From the NCBI GenBank assembly GCA_019653755.1, contig BPCL01000002.1:1-64000 (forward strand): DNA of 64,000 bases, given 5' to 3'. The notes beneath the pieces are model-generated. The model did no database searches. It saw only the letters and a list, made by a program, of their open reading frames with translations, and had not been told where the DNA came from. Shown in pieces: positions 63,603 to 64,000 of this stretch (the first letter of the stretch is position 1; each line of letters starts with the position of its first letter). Both the position numbers and the translations under genes were made by a program. Source of the DNA: Woeseia sp. (GTDB lineage Bacteria > Pseudomonadota > Gammaproteobacteria > Steroidobacterales > UBA11654).

Positions 63603-64000
63603 TTATTGAGAAATTAGGTTGATATCTAGCTTCAACGATGTCAATTTTTTGATGGTGTCTTCATAACTTTCTAAATTTGTAATAGGACCAACTCTTACTC
63701 TGTAGAAGATTCTACGTCCTGATCTTGCTTTATTGATAAAAACCGAATTAACGCCAATATTAGCAACCCTTTTCTTGAGTTCTTGAGCTCCTTTTTCTTC
63801 AGTAAAAGCCCCAATCTGTATCAAAATTTTATTTTTATTTCTCGAGACAATTTTTTCAAAAATATTAGTTGAGAAGATACTCTTTGGGTTTTTTTTCTTA
63901 ATTGATTGTGCTGCTTCCTCTTCCGAGACAGTAGTGACTCTAACAACTGCCGTTCCTGCAGAGAGCATATCAATCTTTTTTGCAGCGGCATATGATAGAT
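63603..64000 (-). CDS. rlpA: RlpA septal ring lytic transglycosylase/lipoprotein (C-terminal part)
   Basis: The 3' end of rlpA, whose 5' end lies beyond the window. The in-frame sequence before the track start reads SYAAAKKIDMLSAGTAVVRV, the end of the RlpA double-psi barrel (usually DLSYAAAKKLG...GTAPVRV). The SPOR domain follows: NKILIQIGAFTEEKGAQELKKRVANIGVNSVFIN...FYRVRVGPITNLESYEDTIKKL. SPOR domains bind denuded peptidoglycan glycans at the division site. The rlpA-dacA-lipB neighbourhood is the standard one, but ybeD is missing. A 90-base gap precedes dacA. Confidence 0.92.
   Translation of the reverse strand, partial: LSYAAAKKIDMLSAGTAVVRVTTVSEEEAAQSIKKKNPKSIFSTNIFEKIVSRNKNKILIQIGAFTEEKGAQELKKRVANIGVNSVFINKARSGRRIFYRVRVGPITNLESYEDTIKKLTSLKLDINLISQ

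Noticed and set aside
1-64000. CRISPR array, prophage, insertion sequence, tRNA or rRNA genes
   Set aside because: No regularly spaced repeats, transposase or integrase-like ORFs, or cloverleaf sequences were seen. Gaps are too small for most of these.

Overview
The window is a compact, AT-rich stretch of chromosome from a Gram-negative bacterium, most likely a marine gammaproteobacterium. The evidence is the lptD-surA-pdxA-rsmA-apaH order, amgK-murU divergent from lptD, lgt-thyA, rlpA-dacA-lipB, two large TonB-dependent receptors and an MsrPQ system. Gene density is very high: most intergenic gaps are under 100 bases and several convergent genes share their stop codons. This suggests a streamlined genome, but the exact lineage cannot be fixed from sequence reading alone. 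I saw no tRNA or rRNA gene, CRISPR array, insertion sequence, integrase or phage gene.

An essential caveat is that I count about 23 single-base indels that break 15 otherwise well-conserved genes. Many lie in or next to homopolymers, and reading resumes perfectly in a neighbouring frame. I treat these as probable sequencing or assembly errors and annotate each such gene as one full-length feature. The ORF track lists them as two or three pieces.

Layout. 1-5.05 kb: a polyamine-like cluster (PuuB-type oxidase, PotF binding protein, exported amidohydrolase, spermidine-dehydrogenase-like flavoprotein). 5.06-8.03 kb: an S9 peptidase and a Sel1-repeat protein. 8.06-16 kb: two TonB-dependent receptors on the minus strand. 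Each has the same 20-bp palindrome about 200 bp upstream, and they flank a small exported protein, a membrane zinc peptidase and a DUF192 protein. 16.1-20.6 kb: lipA, an M48 protease, a rhomboid protease, an exported methyltransferase-like protein and a phosphodiesterase. 20.6-24.2 kb: a minus-strand catabolic operon (MFS, TauD-type dioxygenase, amidohydrolase).

24.3-30.5 kb: dihydroorotase, then a three-gene redox module. This is a GltD-like FAD/Fe-S oxidoreductase fused to a ferredoxin, with the alpha and beta subunits of a 2-oxoacid:ferredoxin oxidoreductase. 30.5-38.2 kb: PBP4-type DacB, the periplasmic methionine sulfoxide repair pair MsrPQ, an orphan DctP lipoprotein, an MFS transporter, a TPR protein with a TonB C-terminal domain, MsrA and a glycine-zipper lipoprotein. 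38.4-42.6 kb: a MacAB/Lol-type ABC export operon. 42.6-48 kb: a GST, an M20 peptidase, two alpha/beta hydrolases, a beta-propeller protein and a GNAT. 48.2-50.1 kb: an ECF sigma factor, its RskA-like anti-sigma factor and a Cys-rich exported protein.

50.2-64 kb: an exported SDR followed by housekeeping genes. These are lgt, thyA, apaH, rsmA, pdxA, surA, lptD, amgK, murU, metC, lipB, dacA and rlpA. They cover envelope biogenesis (LPS transport, outer membrane protein folding, lipoprotein acylation, peptidoglycan trimming and recycling) and cofactor synthesis (PLP, lipoate).
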